From Jiulongibacter sp966250325 (GTDB lineage Bacteria; Bacteroidota; Bacteroidia; Cytophagales; Spirosomataceae): a DNA stretch of 64,000 nucleotides. The translations under genes were made by a program, and so were the position numbers. How positions within the stretch are numbered: the stretch's first letter is position 1; each line of letters begins with the position of its first letter. The notes beneath the pieces were generated by a model. The model had not been told where the DNA came from and searched no databases. It saw nothing but the letters and a program-made list of their open reading frames with translations. Shown piece after piece: positions 34,690 through 43,607 of the stretch. The DNA is taken from the NCBI GenBank assembly GCA_966250325.1, contig CBINGY010000019.1:1-64000 (forward strand), written 5' to 3'.

Positions 34690-35610
34690 TTACTTGTTTT
34701 GAAGTTCTTCTCTTATTTCAGATAGAAGCTCTTTGCCACCTTTTTCCAGCAGCTCGTTCGCCACTTTTTCGCCGAGTTTGACAGGGTCCTGGCCCATTGA
34801 AGTAACCCGTATCACCTTTTTTCCGTCAAGACTCACCATTCCTGCATTAAGTTCAAGGTAGTTTTCATCAAAGAAATGAGCATGCCCAAACACTGGTATG
34901 GAGCAGCCACCATTAATCACCCGGAGGAAACTACGCTCGGCCAGTAGCCGTTGCTCTGTTTCCGAATTATTGCAGGCAGCACGAATGAGCTCATATTTTT
35001 CAGAAGTTAATACGGTAGCAGCCTCAATGGCGACCGTACCCTGGCCTACGGCAGGAGTAAACTTTTTAACGTCAATCACCTCCTGAATAAGGTCATCGTA
35101 TTCCATTCGATGCACTCCGGCGTAGGCAAGCAGGAGGGCGTCGCACTGCCCGTCACGCATTTTCTGGATGCGGGTTTGCAGGTTTCCCCGCATGTCAACG
35201 ATTTTTACCTGAGGATAATAGGTTTTCAGAAGGGCCACCCGGCGTGTACTTGAGGTTCCGATCGTGATTTCGTCGGTCAGTTTACATTGTTTATCACTTA
35301 CCAGTACGTCATTTACGGCTTCGCGATCGGTGAAGGCAATGAGGGCGAGATCTTCATCCAGTGATGACTGCAGGTCTTTGGCACTGTGAACCGCGATATC
35401 AATGCTTCCGTTTCGCAGCTGTTCTTCCAGTTCTTCGGTGAAGACTCCTTTACTTCCTATTTTTGACAGAGAGCGGTCAAGAATTTTGTCACCTTTGGTT
35501 TCGATAATTACGATTTCGGTATCTGCTCCTGCGTTTTTTAATGTATCCTGCACATAATAAGCCTGCCAGAGAGCCAGTTTACTTCCGCGGGTACCAATTT
35601 TTATTTTCAT
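34690..35610 (-). CDS. hemC: Hydroxymethylbilane synthase (porphobilinogen deaminase)
   Basis: HemC joins four porphobilinogen units into hydroxymethylbilane, the substrate of HemD. The 306-residue protein has the start IGTRGSKLALWQAYYVQ, the catalytic-Asp segment HSAKDL, GTSSTRRVALL, the GNLQTRIQKM loop, and the dipyrromethane-attaching cysteine in INGGCSIPVFGHA. Length is normal. It follows the PAP2-like gene by 6 bases. Confidence 0.96.
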   Translation of the reverse strand: MKIKIGTRGSKLALWQAYYVQDTLKNAGADTEIVIIETKGDKILDRSLSKIGSKGVFTEELEEQLRNGSIDIAVHSAKDLQSSLDEDLALIAFTDREAVNDVLVSDKQCKLTDEITIGTSSTRRVALLKTYYPQVKIVDMRGNLQTRIQKMRDGQCDALLLAYAGVHRMEYDDLIQEVIDVKKFTPAVGQGTVAIEAATVLTSEKYELIRAACNNSETEQRLLAERSFLRVINGGCSIPVFGHAHFFDENYLELNAGMVSLDGKKVIRVTSMGQDPVKLGEKVANELLEKGGKELLSEIREELQNK

Positions 35611-35616
35611 AGTTGT

Positions 35617-36240
35617 CTAAATATATAAGGAGCCAATAATTCCAAAAAATAAGCCACCGGTGAATCCGGCCAGAATTTGCCCCGGGGTATGTGCATTTAA
35701 CCGTAGTCTGGCAGATGCCACCAGCCCTGCAATACAAAGAGTTATAGCAAGTGGCCACTGCAGAGTACTTTCATCAAAACGGGCGGCAATCATGAACAGG
35801 GCACCGAGTACCCCGCCAGCTGCGGCCGCATGAGCACTAATTTGCCATCTTAAACTCACTATGGCCACATATAGGAGGGTCATCAGAATGAATCCGAGTA
35901 TGATTGCTGTAGGCTTGAGTAAGACCGATTTCGTGTAAAAGAAATAGGTAAGAAAGCTTAAACTAATGATGGTGACCAGATAGGGTATTCGTCTGTCTGA
36001 GAGTTCTTCGAGATGCATACTTCCTATTTTTCCTCGTTTATAAAGCCAGTAAATCACCAAAGAAGGGAAAAGAAAGCTGTAAAGAAATACGAAAAGCAGC
36101 AGTAATAGCCGGGAGGAAAGGGTGTAGCCTTCGATGGTAAGCACATAGGGAGAAACAAAATAGAGCAACGAAAGCAGGTAGGTGGGCATTAAGCCGGGAT
36201 GAAATACGTAAGAGATAAAGCCTGCCAGTGTTTTACTCAA
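35617..36240 (-). CDS. PAP2-like membrane phosphatase family protein
   Basis: The 207-residue membrane protein has about six helices. The segments SAHAAAAGG and RLRLNAHTPGQILAGFTGG correspond to motifs 2 and 3 of the PAP2/phosphatidic acid phosphatase superfamily. Motif 1 is degenerate (SDRRIPYL). It may act on lipid or isoprenoid phosphates, but with motif 1 altered the activity is uncertain. It is 6 bases upstream of hemC and probably cotranscribed. Confidence 0.78.
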   Translation of the reverse strand: MSKTLAGFISYVFHPGLMPTYLLSLLYFVSPYVLTIEGYTLSSRLLLLLFVFLYSFLFPSLVIYWLYKRGKIGSMHLEELSDRRIPYLVTIISLSFLTYFFYTKSVLLKPTAIILGFILMTLLYVAIVSLRWQISAHAAAAGGVLGALFMIAARFDESTLQWPLAITLCIAGLVASARLRLNAHTPGQILAGFTGGLFFGIIGSLYI

Positions 36241-36302
36241 GATGTTCTGCTATTTAAGCGTACAAATATACTACCTCAGAAAAGGAGTGGAGGAGTGTAT
36301 GA

Positions 36303-36330
36303 CAAAAAAAAGACCTGCAAGCAGGCCTTC
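36303..36330 (-). terminator. Terminator after rpoN
   Basis: On the minus strand GGCCTGC-TT-GCAGGTC forms a 7-bp hairpin with one G-T pair, followed by a run of eight T. It lies about 30 bases after the rpoN stop. Confidence 0.8.
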
Positions 36331-36361
36331 ATTTTTTTGGAAAAAGAAACTATGTGATGCT

Positions 36362-37534
36362 TTAAAGTTGCTTTCTTAAGCGAGCCACCGGTATGTTGAG
36401 CTGCTCACGGTATTTGGCTACGGTGCGTCTGGCGATCTGGTAACCACGTTTTTTCAATTGTTTTTCCAGTTTATCGTCAGAGAGTGGGGCATGCTTGGGC
36501 TCTGAGTCAATTAACTCTTTCAGAATATTTTTTACTTCACGGCTGGAGGCATCTTCACCCGATTCGGTAGAAATTCCCTCGCTGAAAAAGTATTTCAGGG
36601 GATAGATACCAAAGTCTGTTTGAACCGATTTACTATTTGCCACACGGGAAACCGTAGAGATGTCCATTTCAATTTTCTCAGCTATATCTTTGAGAATCAT
36701 GGGCTTGAGGCGTGTTTCGTCTCCTTCCCAGAAAAATTCTTCCTGGTATTTTACGATGGCCTCCATAGTTTTCAGCAGCGTTTGCTGGCGTTGCTTGATG
36801 GCATCAATAAACCACTTGGCAGCATCCAGTTTTTGCTTTACAAAGGTTACTGTTTCTTTGATCTGCTTGTTTTTCTTATCGCTCTTGTCGTAGGTGTCGA
36901 GCATTTCAGAGAAAGATTTACTAACTCTTAGCTCGGGAGCGTTTTTGGAATTCAGAATGATGTCCAGTTTTCCGTTTTCTGCGGTCACGATAAAGTCGGG
37001 CATGAGATAGGCTGCAGTGCTGTCTGCCTGGCCCACATTTCCGGGTTTGGGATTGAGACGAGTGATCATAGCCACCGCTTCTTTCAATGTCTCTCCATCT
37101 GTATCCAGTTTTTTCTGGATGGTATCGTAATGTTTCTTAGTGAATTCTTCAAAGTGATTCTCAATGATTCTGATGGCATTGATACTTGCTTCTGAATAAT
37201 AATTTTCACGCTCCAGTTGCAACAGAAGGCACTCCTGCAGGTCACGGGCACCTATACCTGCCGGCTCAAACTTCTGTACTTTATGTAGCACGTCTAAAAC
37301 TTCTTCCTCGCTTACATACAGGTTTTGACCAAACGCCAGATCATTACAAATGGACCGGATAGGTCGGCGAATGTAGCCGTCATCTTCGATGCTTCCGATG
37401 AGATGTAATCCTATAGCCTCCTGTTTTTCATCCAATCTTAAATAGCCCAGTTGTTGTGTGAGAGCTTCGGAGAGTGTATTTGTTGAAACCACAGGCATAG
37501 AGTCGCGGTCATCGTCCCAGCCATCGCCATACAT
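36362..37534 (-). CDS. rpoN: Sigma-54 factor, core-binding and DNA-binding part (after in-frame TAG)
   Basis: This 390-residue frame carries the sigma-54 core-binding domain (LSEALTQQLGYLRLDEKQ..., GARDLQECLLLQL) and the DNA-binding domain with helix-turn-helix (DISTVSRVANSKSV). The RpoN box near the end reads ARRTVAKYRE. It is in the same frame as the region I fragment upstream, separated by a single TAG (37586-37588) and 17 sense codons, which themselves look like normal RpoN linker. If the TAG is real, this part would need its own start (ATG at 37534) and would lack the activator-responsive region I. Confidence 0.9.
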   Translation of the reverse strand: MYGDGWDDDRDSMPVVSTNTLSEALTQQLGYLRLDEKQEAIGLHLIGSIEDDGYIRRPIRSICNDLAFGQNLYVSEEEVLDVLHKVQKFEPAGIGARDLQECLLLQLERENYYSEASINAIRIIENHFEEFTKKHYDTIQKKLDTDGETLKEAVAMITRLNPKPGNVGQADSTAAYLMPDFIVTAENGKLDIILNSKNAPELRVSKSFSEMLDTYDKSDKKNKQIKETVTFVKQKLDAAKWFIDAIKQRQQTLLKTMEAIVKYQEEFFWEGDETRLKPMILKDIAEKIEMDISTVSRVANSKSVQTDFGIYPLKYFFSEGISTESGEDASSREVKNILKELIDSEPKHAPLSDDKLEKQLKKRGYQIARRTVAKYREQLNIPVARLRKQL

Positions 37535-37585
37535 TTTATAGCCACTGTAATCGTCCTGATTCAGGTAGTCTTTGATGTCTATTCT

Positions 37586-37852
37586 CTACTTATATTCAAT
37601 GCTTTCGTATTCAGAGAAATCGTCCCCATAATCATCATCGTAGTCATCTCCATAGTCTTCAGAAGACCCATACTCATCTTCCCTACCTTTTTCCTGCATT
37701 TCAAAACCCTCTTCGAGAGCGGGATTGATCTCCAGTTCTTCCTCAATGCGTTGATCAAGTTCAGCAGTAGGAATCTGCAGCAGTTTGATAAACTGAATTT
37801 GCTGAGGGGATAGTCGTTGTTGTAGTGATTGATTAAGGGCTAATTTTTGCAT
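37586..37852 (-). CDS. rpoN: Sigma-54 factor, N-terminal region I and acidic linker (ends at TAG)
   Basis: The 88 residues begin with the Gln/Leu-rich region I of sigma-54 (LNQSLQQRLSPQQIQFIKLL, then PTAELDQRIEEELEINPALEE), which controls response to enhancer-binding activators. An acidic Asp/Tyr-rich region II follows to the TAG at 37586-37588. Reading through that codon continues directly into the rest of RpoN in the same frame. A single-base sequence error, a recent nonsense mutation, stop read-through, or a truly two-part sigma factor could explain it. Confidence 0.88.
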   Translation of the reverse strand: MQKLALNQSLQQRLSPQQIQFIKLLQIPTAELDQRIEEELEINPALEEGFEMQEKGREDEYGSSEDYGDDYDDDYGDDFSEYESIEYK

Positions 37853-38112
37853 CGTAAGTCAAGTTAGAATCATTTGCTATTAGGACGTTCATTGAGGGTT
37901 TGTCATAAACCGTGCCAAACTGATTTTTTTATATGGCCGTCTCCCCAAAATTGTCTGCTTAACGAACATGTTGTATTCTGTTAGAGAATACTAAATTGTT
38001 TATTATCAGATAATTGTTCCTAAATAAAAAACCAATTATGATTTTTTGAATAAGTATACAAAAAAATGCAAAAATCTGCTAGAAAAAGTAGAAAAGTGCT
38101 CTGCGGAGAATC

Positions 38113-39306
38113 TCAGGCAAGTACCGTTTTCAGCTTCATCTGAGTCTCATTCCACTCCTTGATGGCGGAGGAATCTTCGGTAATTCCACAGCCCGCAAAA
38201 AGACTCATTTCTGAGCCCTTTAGTTTCATCGTACGCAGATTGACGTAAAGATTGGTATGTTTTTCGATATTGACCGGACCCAAAAATCCACTGTAAAATT
38301 CCCGGTCATGTTTTTCCTCTTTTCGCAGAAATTCGGAGGCGGGTGGCTTGGGCATTCCGCAAACGGCAGAAGTAGGATGAAGCAAATCAAGCATTACGCC
38401 GGCCATTTGAGGAAAACTTATGGCTTTGGTATCTACCTCAAAAGTAGACTGTAAATGAAGTAAATTACCTGCACGCACGGTTTTGGGGCCAATTTCTTTA
38501 TACTCCCTCACCCGAATTTTTTTGAACGAATTGATAATAAAGCGGCAGACCAGGGCCTGTTCTTCAATTTCTTTCTGATACCAGGGGGCCTCTGAGCTGG
38601 GTATTTCCTTTCCGTTGGTATCGTAGGCCGATTGCGTTCCAGCCAGTGCCATTGTTTTGAAAATACCAGTTTCATCCTGTTTTACAAGGATTTCTGGTGT
38701 AGCTCCCATCCAGAAGGCACTTTCCCATGGAAGATAGGTGAGTGAACAGAACACACCCGGGTAGCTGGCACAGAGCTTTTCAAAGTGAGCAAAAGGATCT
38801 AAATCTTCTGATAGCCGAATATTCTTCCTGCGGGATAGCACCACTTTTTCGAAATGCCCCGCCTTTATTTCCTCCCGTGCTTTTTCTACCATTGACTCAA
38901 ATTCCAATTGAGCCGTCTCATCCAGTCCAATATAATCTGTCAATTTGGTGGACGGAATCCTGTTTGGGATGGTTGATGTAGAAAAATTTGCCGGTAAAAG
39001 ATCAAATCCGTTCAGTTGATCACCAGTTAGTGGCTCATCAAGCGTGTTGAACCTGAAAAAGAAGTCGGCCTTAATAAAGACCGCTTTTTGTGAATGATCG
39101 TAATCAAAAGGGGCCAGTGCAAAGCCTTCCGGGAGTTCATCCAGTTCTATTTTGCGGAAATCAGGCTGCTTGTTACGTGAAACAGCCAGCCGGAGATCCA
39201 TCTCGCCGGGTTCACGCCAGAGAGCAAAAGCCATTCCCTCCTGCACCAGTCCGGAAAGCATCTCTCTGAATCGTATGTCAATATGTGATTCGATCCGTAG
39301 CTCCAA
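38113..39306 (-). CDS. menF: Isochorismate synthase
   Basis: The enzyme converts chorismate to isochorismate, the first step to menaquinone. The 397 residues have the chorismate-binding fold of the MenF/EntC/DhbC group. Landmarks are KVVLSRRKNI, WMGATPEILV, the ALAGTQ segment, LLHPTSAVCGMPK and the C-terminal FAGCGITEDS. No siderophore genes are nearby, so menaquinone is the likely product. It follows ccmE by 15 bases. Confidence 0.93.
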   Translation of the reverse strand: MELRIESHIDIRFREMLSGLVQEGMAFALWREPGEMDLRLAVSRNKQPDFRKIELDELPEGFALAPFDYDHSQKAVFIKADFFFRFNTLDEPLTGDQLNGFDLLPANFSTSTIPNRIPSTKLTDYIGLDETAQLEFESMVEKAREEIKAGHFEKVVLSRRKNIRLSEDLDPFAHFEKLCASYPGVFCSLTYLPWESAFWMGATPEILVKQDETGIFKTMALAGTQSAYDTNGKEIPSSEAPWYQKEIEEQALVCRFIINSFKKIRVREYKEIGPKTVRAGNLLHLQSTFEVDTKAISFPQMAGVMLDLLHPTSAVCGMPKPPASEFLRKEEKHDREFYSGFLGPVNIEKHTNLYVNLRTMKLKGSEMSLFAGCGITEDSSAIKEWNETQMKLKTVLA

Positions 39307-39321
39307 AACAACCCAGAAAGT

Positions 39322-39753
39322 TTAGTTTTTCAATTCGGCAGTGAGCTCGCCTTCGTTATTGTATTTTGAAGGGCATTTCAAAAGTATTTGCTCAGCTTCA
39401 AAATAATCCTGATCCAAATTCATTTTACCTACCACAACCACCTTTTCCGATTTATCTAGATCCTGCGGTTTGGGTTTGTTATAGACTACCTTAGACTCGT
39501 TTTGAAGCGAGTCAATCATCATAAACTCGAAGCGGTTTGGGTTAAGTGAAGGTTCATAAACCATCCCTATGATCTGACCCATTCCATCCTTTTTTAATTC
39601 ACCTACAACATGTATGGAATTTGTTTTTCCGTCTGCGGCCATCTCACGGGCTTCAGAAAAATCAGAATATGTACTTGCATCGCCCACGGTTGAAATAATC
39701 ATTCCTATAGCCACTGCGATGACCACCAATGCGATGATATGCGATTTTTTCAT
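39322..39753 (-). CDS. ccmE: Cytochrome c maturation heme chaperone CcmE (CxxxY type)
   Basis: CcmE carries heme covalently on the outer side of the membrane during cytochrome c assembly. From the ATG at 39753 the 143 residues have one N-terminal membrane anchor (KKSHIIALVVIAVAIGMIIS) and the OB-fold. The heme-binding motif reads LLKCPSKYNNE: cysteine replaces the usual histidine, followed by Tyr four residues on. This is the CxxxY variant known from archaea and some bacteria. The frame opens at 39840 but overlaps ccmD there; 39753 fits the family. The genes ccmB, ccmC and ccmD lie directly upstream. Confidence 0.92.
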   Translation of the reverse strand: MKKSHIIALVVIAVAIGMIISTVGDASTYSDFSEAREMAADGKTNSIHVVGELKKDGMGQIIGMVYEPSLNPNRFEFMMIDSLQNESKVVYNKPKPQDLDKSEKVVVVGKMNLDQDYFEAEQILLKCPSKYNNEGELTAELKN

Positions 39754-39757
39754 GCCT

Positions 39758-39940
39758 TTACTTCTTGCTTTTTTCCAGTTTCGATACCTTTCTATCCAAC
39801 ATAAAGAGGTAGAATAAAATTCCTGCGGTGACCAGTGCAATTACACAAACTACCACCCAAAACTTGCCTTCCTGCCGAAGGCCGTCTGCCATTTCTACTT
39901 CACTTTGAAGCAGTAAAGCCCATATCATTTGAAGAGTCAT
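39758..39940 (-). CDS. ccmD: CcmD-family small membrane protein
   Basis: The 60-residue protein has a single membrane helix (FWVVVCVIALVTAGILFYLF) and a charged end (LDRKVSKLEK), the layout of CcmD, which stabilises the CcmABC-heme-CcmE complex. It starts on the base after the ccmC stop codon and ends 4 bases before ccmE. An in-frame ATG at 39892 (MADGLRQEGKFW) is a possible alternative start. Confidence 0.82.
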   Translation of the reverse strand: MTLQMIWALLLQSEVEMADGLRQEGKFWVVVCVIALVTAGILFYLFMLDRKVSKLEKSKK

Positions 39941-40618
39941 CTATTTTTCGTTTTGCTTGTATTCTAACGTTTGAATTCGTGTTCGTAATCTGGCAATCCA
40001 TACACCCACCAGAACCCAGCCGATTACGGCAGGGTAAAATACCATTCGCATCTGACTATCCATATCGTATTTTCCGAAGGCCGGATTGCCGCCATTACCG
40101 GGGTGAAGCGAGTCTGTGATTCTGGGAAGTATCCAAACCAGAGGCATAAAAGCCGCAAAGGCAAAAATATTGTAAACAGCAGAGAGGCGGGCTTTTTTCT
40201 GTTCATCATCAAACGAGCCTCTCAAAATGAAATAGGCGGCATAGATCAACATACCTATTTCCACGGCGATCAGTTTTGGATCCATAGGAAAGGGATTTCC
40301 CCAGGTATAATAGCCCCAAAGGCCGCCGGTTAGAAAGCCAAGCACGCCAAGAAAAAAGGCCACATGTGCGAAAGACACCGCTTCTATGTCTGACCGAACA
40401 GCACCTTTCCGCAGATACTGAAGAGATCTGAGCATGGAAATGGTCATGAGCGTCATCATGGCAAACCAGAGGGGCACATGAAAATAAACGTTTCGTATGG
40501 TTTCATTGAGAATGGGCTGGCGGGGAACCTGGCCTACCAGACCCATGACTGAAACATAGATGAGCAATAAAGCTCCCAAAATTTTCCACCAGTTATTTTT
40601 TATTGGCATAATGTTCAT
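39941..40618 (-). CDS. ccmC: Heme exporter / cytochrome c maturation protein CcmC
   Basis: The 225-residue membrane protein has six helices and the tryptophan-rich heme-handling segment (GGLWGYYTWGNPF), preceded by a His in FHVPLW and followed by another in DSLHPGN; these are the expected axial ligands. CcmC transfers heme to CcmE. It lies between ccmB (24-base gap) and ccmD. Confidence 0.94.
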   Translation of the reverse strand: MNIMPIKNNWWKILGALLLIYVSVMGLVGQVPRQPILNETIRNVYFHVPLWFAMMTLMTISMLRSLQYLRKGAVRSDIEAVSFAHVAFFLGVLGFLTGGLWGYYTWGNPFPMDPKLIAVEIGMLIYAAYFILRGSFDDEQKKARLSAVYNIFAFAAFMPLVWILPRITDSLHPGNGGNPAFGKYDMDSQMRMVFYPAVIGWVLVGVWIARLRTRIQTLEYKQNEK

Positions 40619-40642
40619 CAGGTCAATCTCTCATTCAACTAT

Positions 40643-41311
40643 TTAACTTCTCCACAAATATGGAAACAAAATAACACTCAGGGCCAGAACTATTCCGTTC
40701 AAGGCTACCAAAGTCATGATTTCATCGGTGCTTGCATTCCAGTTAAGCCCGTCCATCGCATTTTTTGAAAGTCGCATGAGCATGAGTAACATGGGAATGA
40801 TAATGGGAAAGCTCAGCAATGCCATCAAAGATCCTGCATTTTCGGCCTTCGAGGCAATTCCTGCCACAAGCGTCAAAGTGCCGGTAAAACCGAGAGCACC
40901 CAGAAGCACAGAAATAAGGTACAAAGGAATGTCATCTACCGGGTTCCCCAGCATCAGTGCATAGATGGCAAAACCCAGAACAGCCAGCAGCAGCATCAGC
41001 AGGAAATTGTAAACCAGCTTTGAAATGATGATGGATTCGGGCGATGCCAGGGTGTAATAATACAGATACCTGTTTCGGTTTTCCTGCGAAAAACTTTTGG
41101 CGATGGCGTTAATTGCTGCAAACAGCAGTATGATCCAGAAAAGGGTATTCCAGACCACCGGATTCAGCGAGTCTGTCTTTACTCTGAAACTTAAAAAGCA
41201 AATGAAAACGGTCGAAATGAGGTACAAAATCATTCCATTGAAGGCGTACTTATTTCGCCATTCCAGAGCAATTTCCTTATTTAAAAGTGCCAGAATCTCT
41301 CTCATTCGCAA
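40643..41311 (-). CDS. ccmB: Heme exporter protein CcmB
   Basis: CcmB is the membrane part of the CcmAB ATP-driven complex that releases holo-CcmE. The 222-residue protein has six predicted helices and the family start LLNKEIALEWRNKYAFNGM. Further landmarks are FSQENRNRYLYYYTLASPE and GNPVDDIPLY. No ccmA precedes it and ccmF is not downstream of ccmE, so the system is split in this genome. Confidence 0.93.
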   Translation of the reverse strand: MRMREILALLNKEIALEWRNKYAFNGMILYLISTVFICFLSFRVKTDSLNPVVWNTLFWIILLFAAINAIAKSFSQENRNRYLYYYTLASPESIIISKLVYNFLLMLLLAVLGFAIYALMLGNPVDDIPLYLISVLLGALGFTGTLTLVAGIASKAENAGSLMALLSFPIIIPMLLMLMRLSKNAMDGLNWNASTDEIMTLVALNGIVLALSVILFPYLWRS

Positions 41312-41394
41312 TCACCGCATGGCGGATGTGCAAAGGTACATCGAAAAGGTTTTCGCCGGTTAGGAAATAAAGAAAACTGAGCAGTATCAATTTT

Positions 41395-42207
41395 TTATTT
41401 GTACCGGCTGCTCAGATCCAGTATGCGGATATTCCGGAACCACACCGGGTGCCCCTCTGCCTGAAGGGCGATGTATCCATCTTTCAGAGGCATTCCTTTA
41501 TTTTTAATGAACCAGGTGCGGTCATCTACCCAGCGGGTATCTTCTTCCATCTCCCAGCCGCCAATCTGAGGTTTAAAATAGGTGAGCACCGTATCGCCGT
41601 TAATTACGTGATGTACCACCGAGTCGCCCAGTACAATGGCCTCGGCCTTTACCCATTGATCTTCAAAGGTGGGCCCGTTGGAATACATCATGTGATCTGT
41701 CCAGAGTTTTCCGTTTTTTACCACATGTGTACCCGGACTCGCCAGATTGCCCGTGGCCCGGCTGTTCGTGTCTATTCTCGAGAGAAACTGCATTTCTATA
41801 GAGGCCGGGAAATTCTGGTTTAATTCCTGACTGGCAGCAGACTGCGAATGCAGCATCACACCGCTGTTTGCTTCAGCGTAATCGGGGCTGCCTGGCGTGA
41901 GTTTACCCAGAATTCGGTATTCCAGCTGCAGACGGTAATGCGAAAAAGGCTTTTTGTAATACAAATGCCCGAACTCGTGAGTAAAGGTATCGTACTCGGC
42001 GTAATTTACTTTGATGATGCTGTCTTCTACGATCCAGGTGTTTTTGAAATTCTCATTGAGCGGATGTCCCGAAATTTTAATATCCCAGCCTTCCAGGTCT
42101 TTTCCATTGAACAATGAAATCCAATTCTCTTCCGGTTCTTCTGGAGAGCAGGAAATCAAAAATACTGCTATAAGAAGCACAGCAGGAACAGGAATTTTAC
42201 GGTGCAT
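41395..42207 (-). CDS. DUF1080 lipoprotein (3-keto-disaccharide hydrolase family)
   Basis: The 270-residue protein has a lipoprotein signal ending in Leu-Ile-Ser-Cys, then the DUF1080 beta-sandwich. Landmarks are WISLFNGKDLEGWDIK at the start, NSGVMLHSQ in the centre, and IALQAEGHPVWFRNIRI at the end. Members of this family hydrolyse or eliminate 3-keto-glycosides. It may act with the GMC oxidase, the secreted isomerase and the Gfo/Idh/MocA enzymes in this window, though they are not adjacent. Confidence 0.92.
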   Translation of the reverse strand: MHRKIPVPAVLLIAVFLISCSPEEPEENWISLFNGKDLEGWDIKISGHPLNENFKNTWIVEDSIIKVNYAEYDTFTHEFGHLYYKKPFSHYRLQLEYRILGKLTPGSPDYAEANSGVMLHSQSAASQELNQNFPASIEMQFLSRIDTNSRATGNLASPGTHVVKNGKLWTDHMMYSNGPTFEDQWVKAEAIVLGDSVVHHVINGDTVLTYFKPQIGGWEMEEDTRWVDDRTWFIKNKGMPLKDGYIALQAEGHPVWFRNIRILDLSSRYK

Positions 42208-42321
42208 AGGGTTACGGATTTTTTTTGTTTGAGTTTAAGGCAAAGCCGCATGACCAGCCTGACGCGGAATAAAAATGCCTATTACTTTCCAATATTAAGG
42301 CATAAGTCACAACAAGCTACT

Positions 42322-42329
42322 TATTTTTG
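42322..42329 (+). promoter_or_regulatory. Candidate -7 box for galK
   Basis: TATTTTTG fits TAnnTTTG and lies 21 bases before the TTG start. No TTTG is visible at the right distance upstream. Confidence 0.45.
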
Positions 42330-42350
42330 GCAAATTTTGAATGAACCACC

Positions 42351-43517
42351 TTGCATACCTTAGATCTAATACGAAGTAAGTTTATCTCCCGGTTTCAAAT
42401 ACAACCTGAGCTTCTGGTCAGAGCACCGGGACGGATTAACCTCATTGGCGAGCATACCGATTATAACGGAGGTTTTGTATTGCCCGCTTCTGTAGATAAG
42501 GCCATTTATTTCTGTTTGTCTTCAAGAACTGACGATCAGATTCTGCTCTATTCTGCAGATCTGGAAGAGGAATTGACCCTAAATACTTCTGATCTTAAAA
42601 AGACGGATAAAGGCTGGGCAAATTTCCTGATCGGGGTAATGGCCGAGCTGGAAAAAGACGGGGCCAGGTTTACACACGGCTTTCAATTATGTTTTGGCGG
42701 AGATGTGCCACTGGGAGCAGGCATGTCAAGTTCGGCCGCCATAGAAAGTGGAATGGGTACGGCCATGAATTCGATGTTTTCTTTAGGAAAAACTCAACTG
42801 GAACTGGCTTTGATAGCACAGCGGGCCGAACATAATTTTGCCGGGGTACGCTGTGGAATCATGGATATGTACGCCTCCATTTTTGGCAGGAAGAATCAGT
42901 TAATCCGGCTTGATTGCCGTGATTTGACGCATGAATACCTGCCTTTTGACTTCCCCGAAGTAGCCATTGTGCTTTTTAATACCGGTGTAAAACATAATCT
43001 GGCAGAGACAGCCTACAATGAACGCAGAGAGGAATGTGAGGCTGGTGTGAAGAGACTTAATGAGGTTTTTCATACGATACGAAATCTACGGGATGCTACA
43101 TTGGAGCAGCTGGAGCAAATCAGAGAATCATTGCCTGAGAAGGTTTACAAGCGTTGTCATTTTGTACTCTCCGAAACCCGCCGAATGATGGAAGCCACCC
43201 GGGCTCTTCAAAATGAGGATCTGAGAACATTTGGTAAACTCATGTATGAAACGCACGAAGGACTCAGCAAAGAGTACGAAGTGAGCTGCAAAGAACTCGA
43301 TTTTCTGGTAGAGCAGGTCAGTGACCAGAAGGAAGTGATAGGAGCACGAATGATGGGCGGAGGGTTTGGCGGATGTACGATTAATCTGGTGGAGAAGCCT
43401 GGTCTGGGAGAACTGGTGAAACGAGTAAAACAGGCTTATGAGAGGCAATTTGGGATTGAGCCTGAGCATTATGTGGTATCTCTTACCGATGGCTGTTCCG
43501 TAATTTCTGAAGGTTAA
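42351..43517 (+). CDS. galK: Galactokinase
   Basis: GalK phosphorylates galactose at C1 in the Leloir pathway. The 388-residue GHMP kinase has the galactose-binding signature GRINLIGEHTDYNGG, the ATP loop PLGAGMSSSAAIES, and the C-terminal MMGGGFGGCTI. The start is TTG at 42351; an in-frame TGA lies just upstream (42342) and no ATG is available, and length is then normal. Other galactose genes are not adjacent. Confidence 0.95.
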   Translation: MHTLDLIRSKFISRFQIQPELLVRAPGRINLIGEHTDYNGGFVLPASVDKAIYFCLSSRTDDQILLYSADLEEELTLNTSDLKKTDKGWANFLIGVMAELEKDGARFTHGFQLCFGGDVPLGAGMSSSAAIESGMGTAMNSMFSLGKTQLELALIAQRAEHNFAGVRCGIMDMYASIFGRKNQLIRLDCRDLTHEYLPFDFPEVAIVLFNTGVKHNLAETAYNERREECEAGVKRLNEVFHTIRNLRDATLEQLEQIRESLPEKVYKRCHFVLSETRRMMEATRALQNEDLRTFGKLMYETHEGLSKEYEVSCKELDFLVEQVSDQKEVIGARMMGGGFGGCTINLVEKPGLGELVKRVKQAYERQFGIEPEHYVVSLTDGCSVISEG

Positions 43518-43559
43518 CCGGAAATAAATGAAAGTAGTGTTAAAGAACCGTGGAATTAC

Positions 43560-43590
43560 TTTCGGGAAAGAATAGGCTTCCGTAGTTTTG
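43560..43590 (+). promoter_or_regulatory. Promoter of glpD
   Basis: TTTC (43560-43563) and TAGTTTTG (43583-43590) are 19 bases apart. The -7 box is exact and the -33 box has one mismatch. The start codon is 18 bases downstream. Confidence 0.6.
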
Positions 43591-43607
43591 GGAAGACGAA
43601 AATTTCT

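Noticed and set aside
37853..38112. AT-rich gap upstream of rpoN
   Set aside because: No exact promoter, RNA gene or open frame could be supported; it is under 300 bases.
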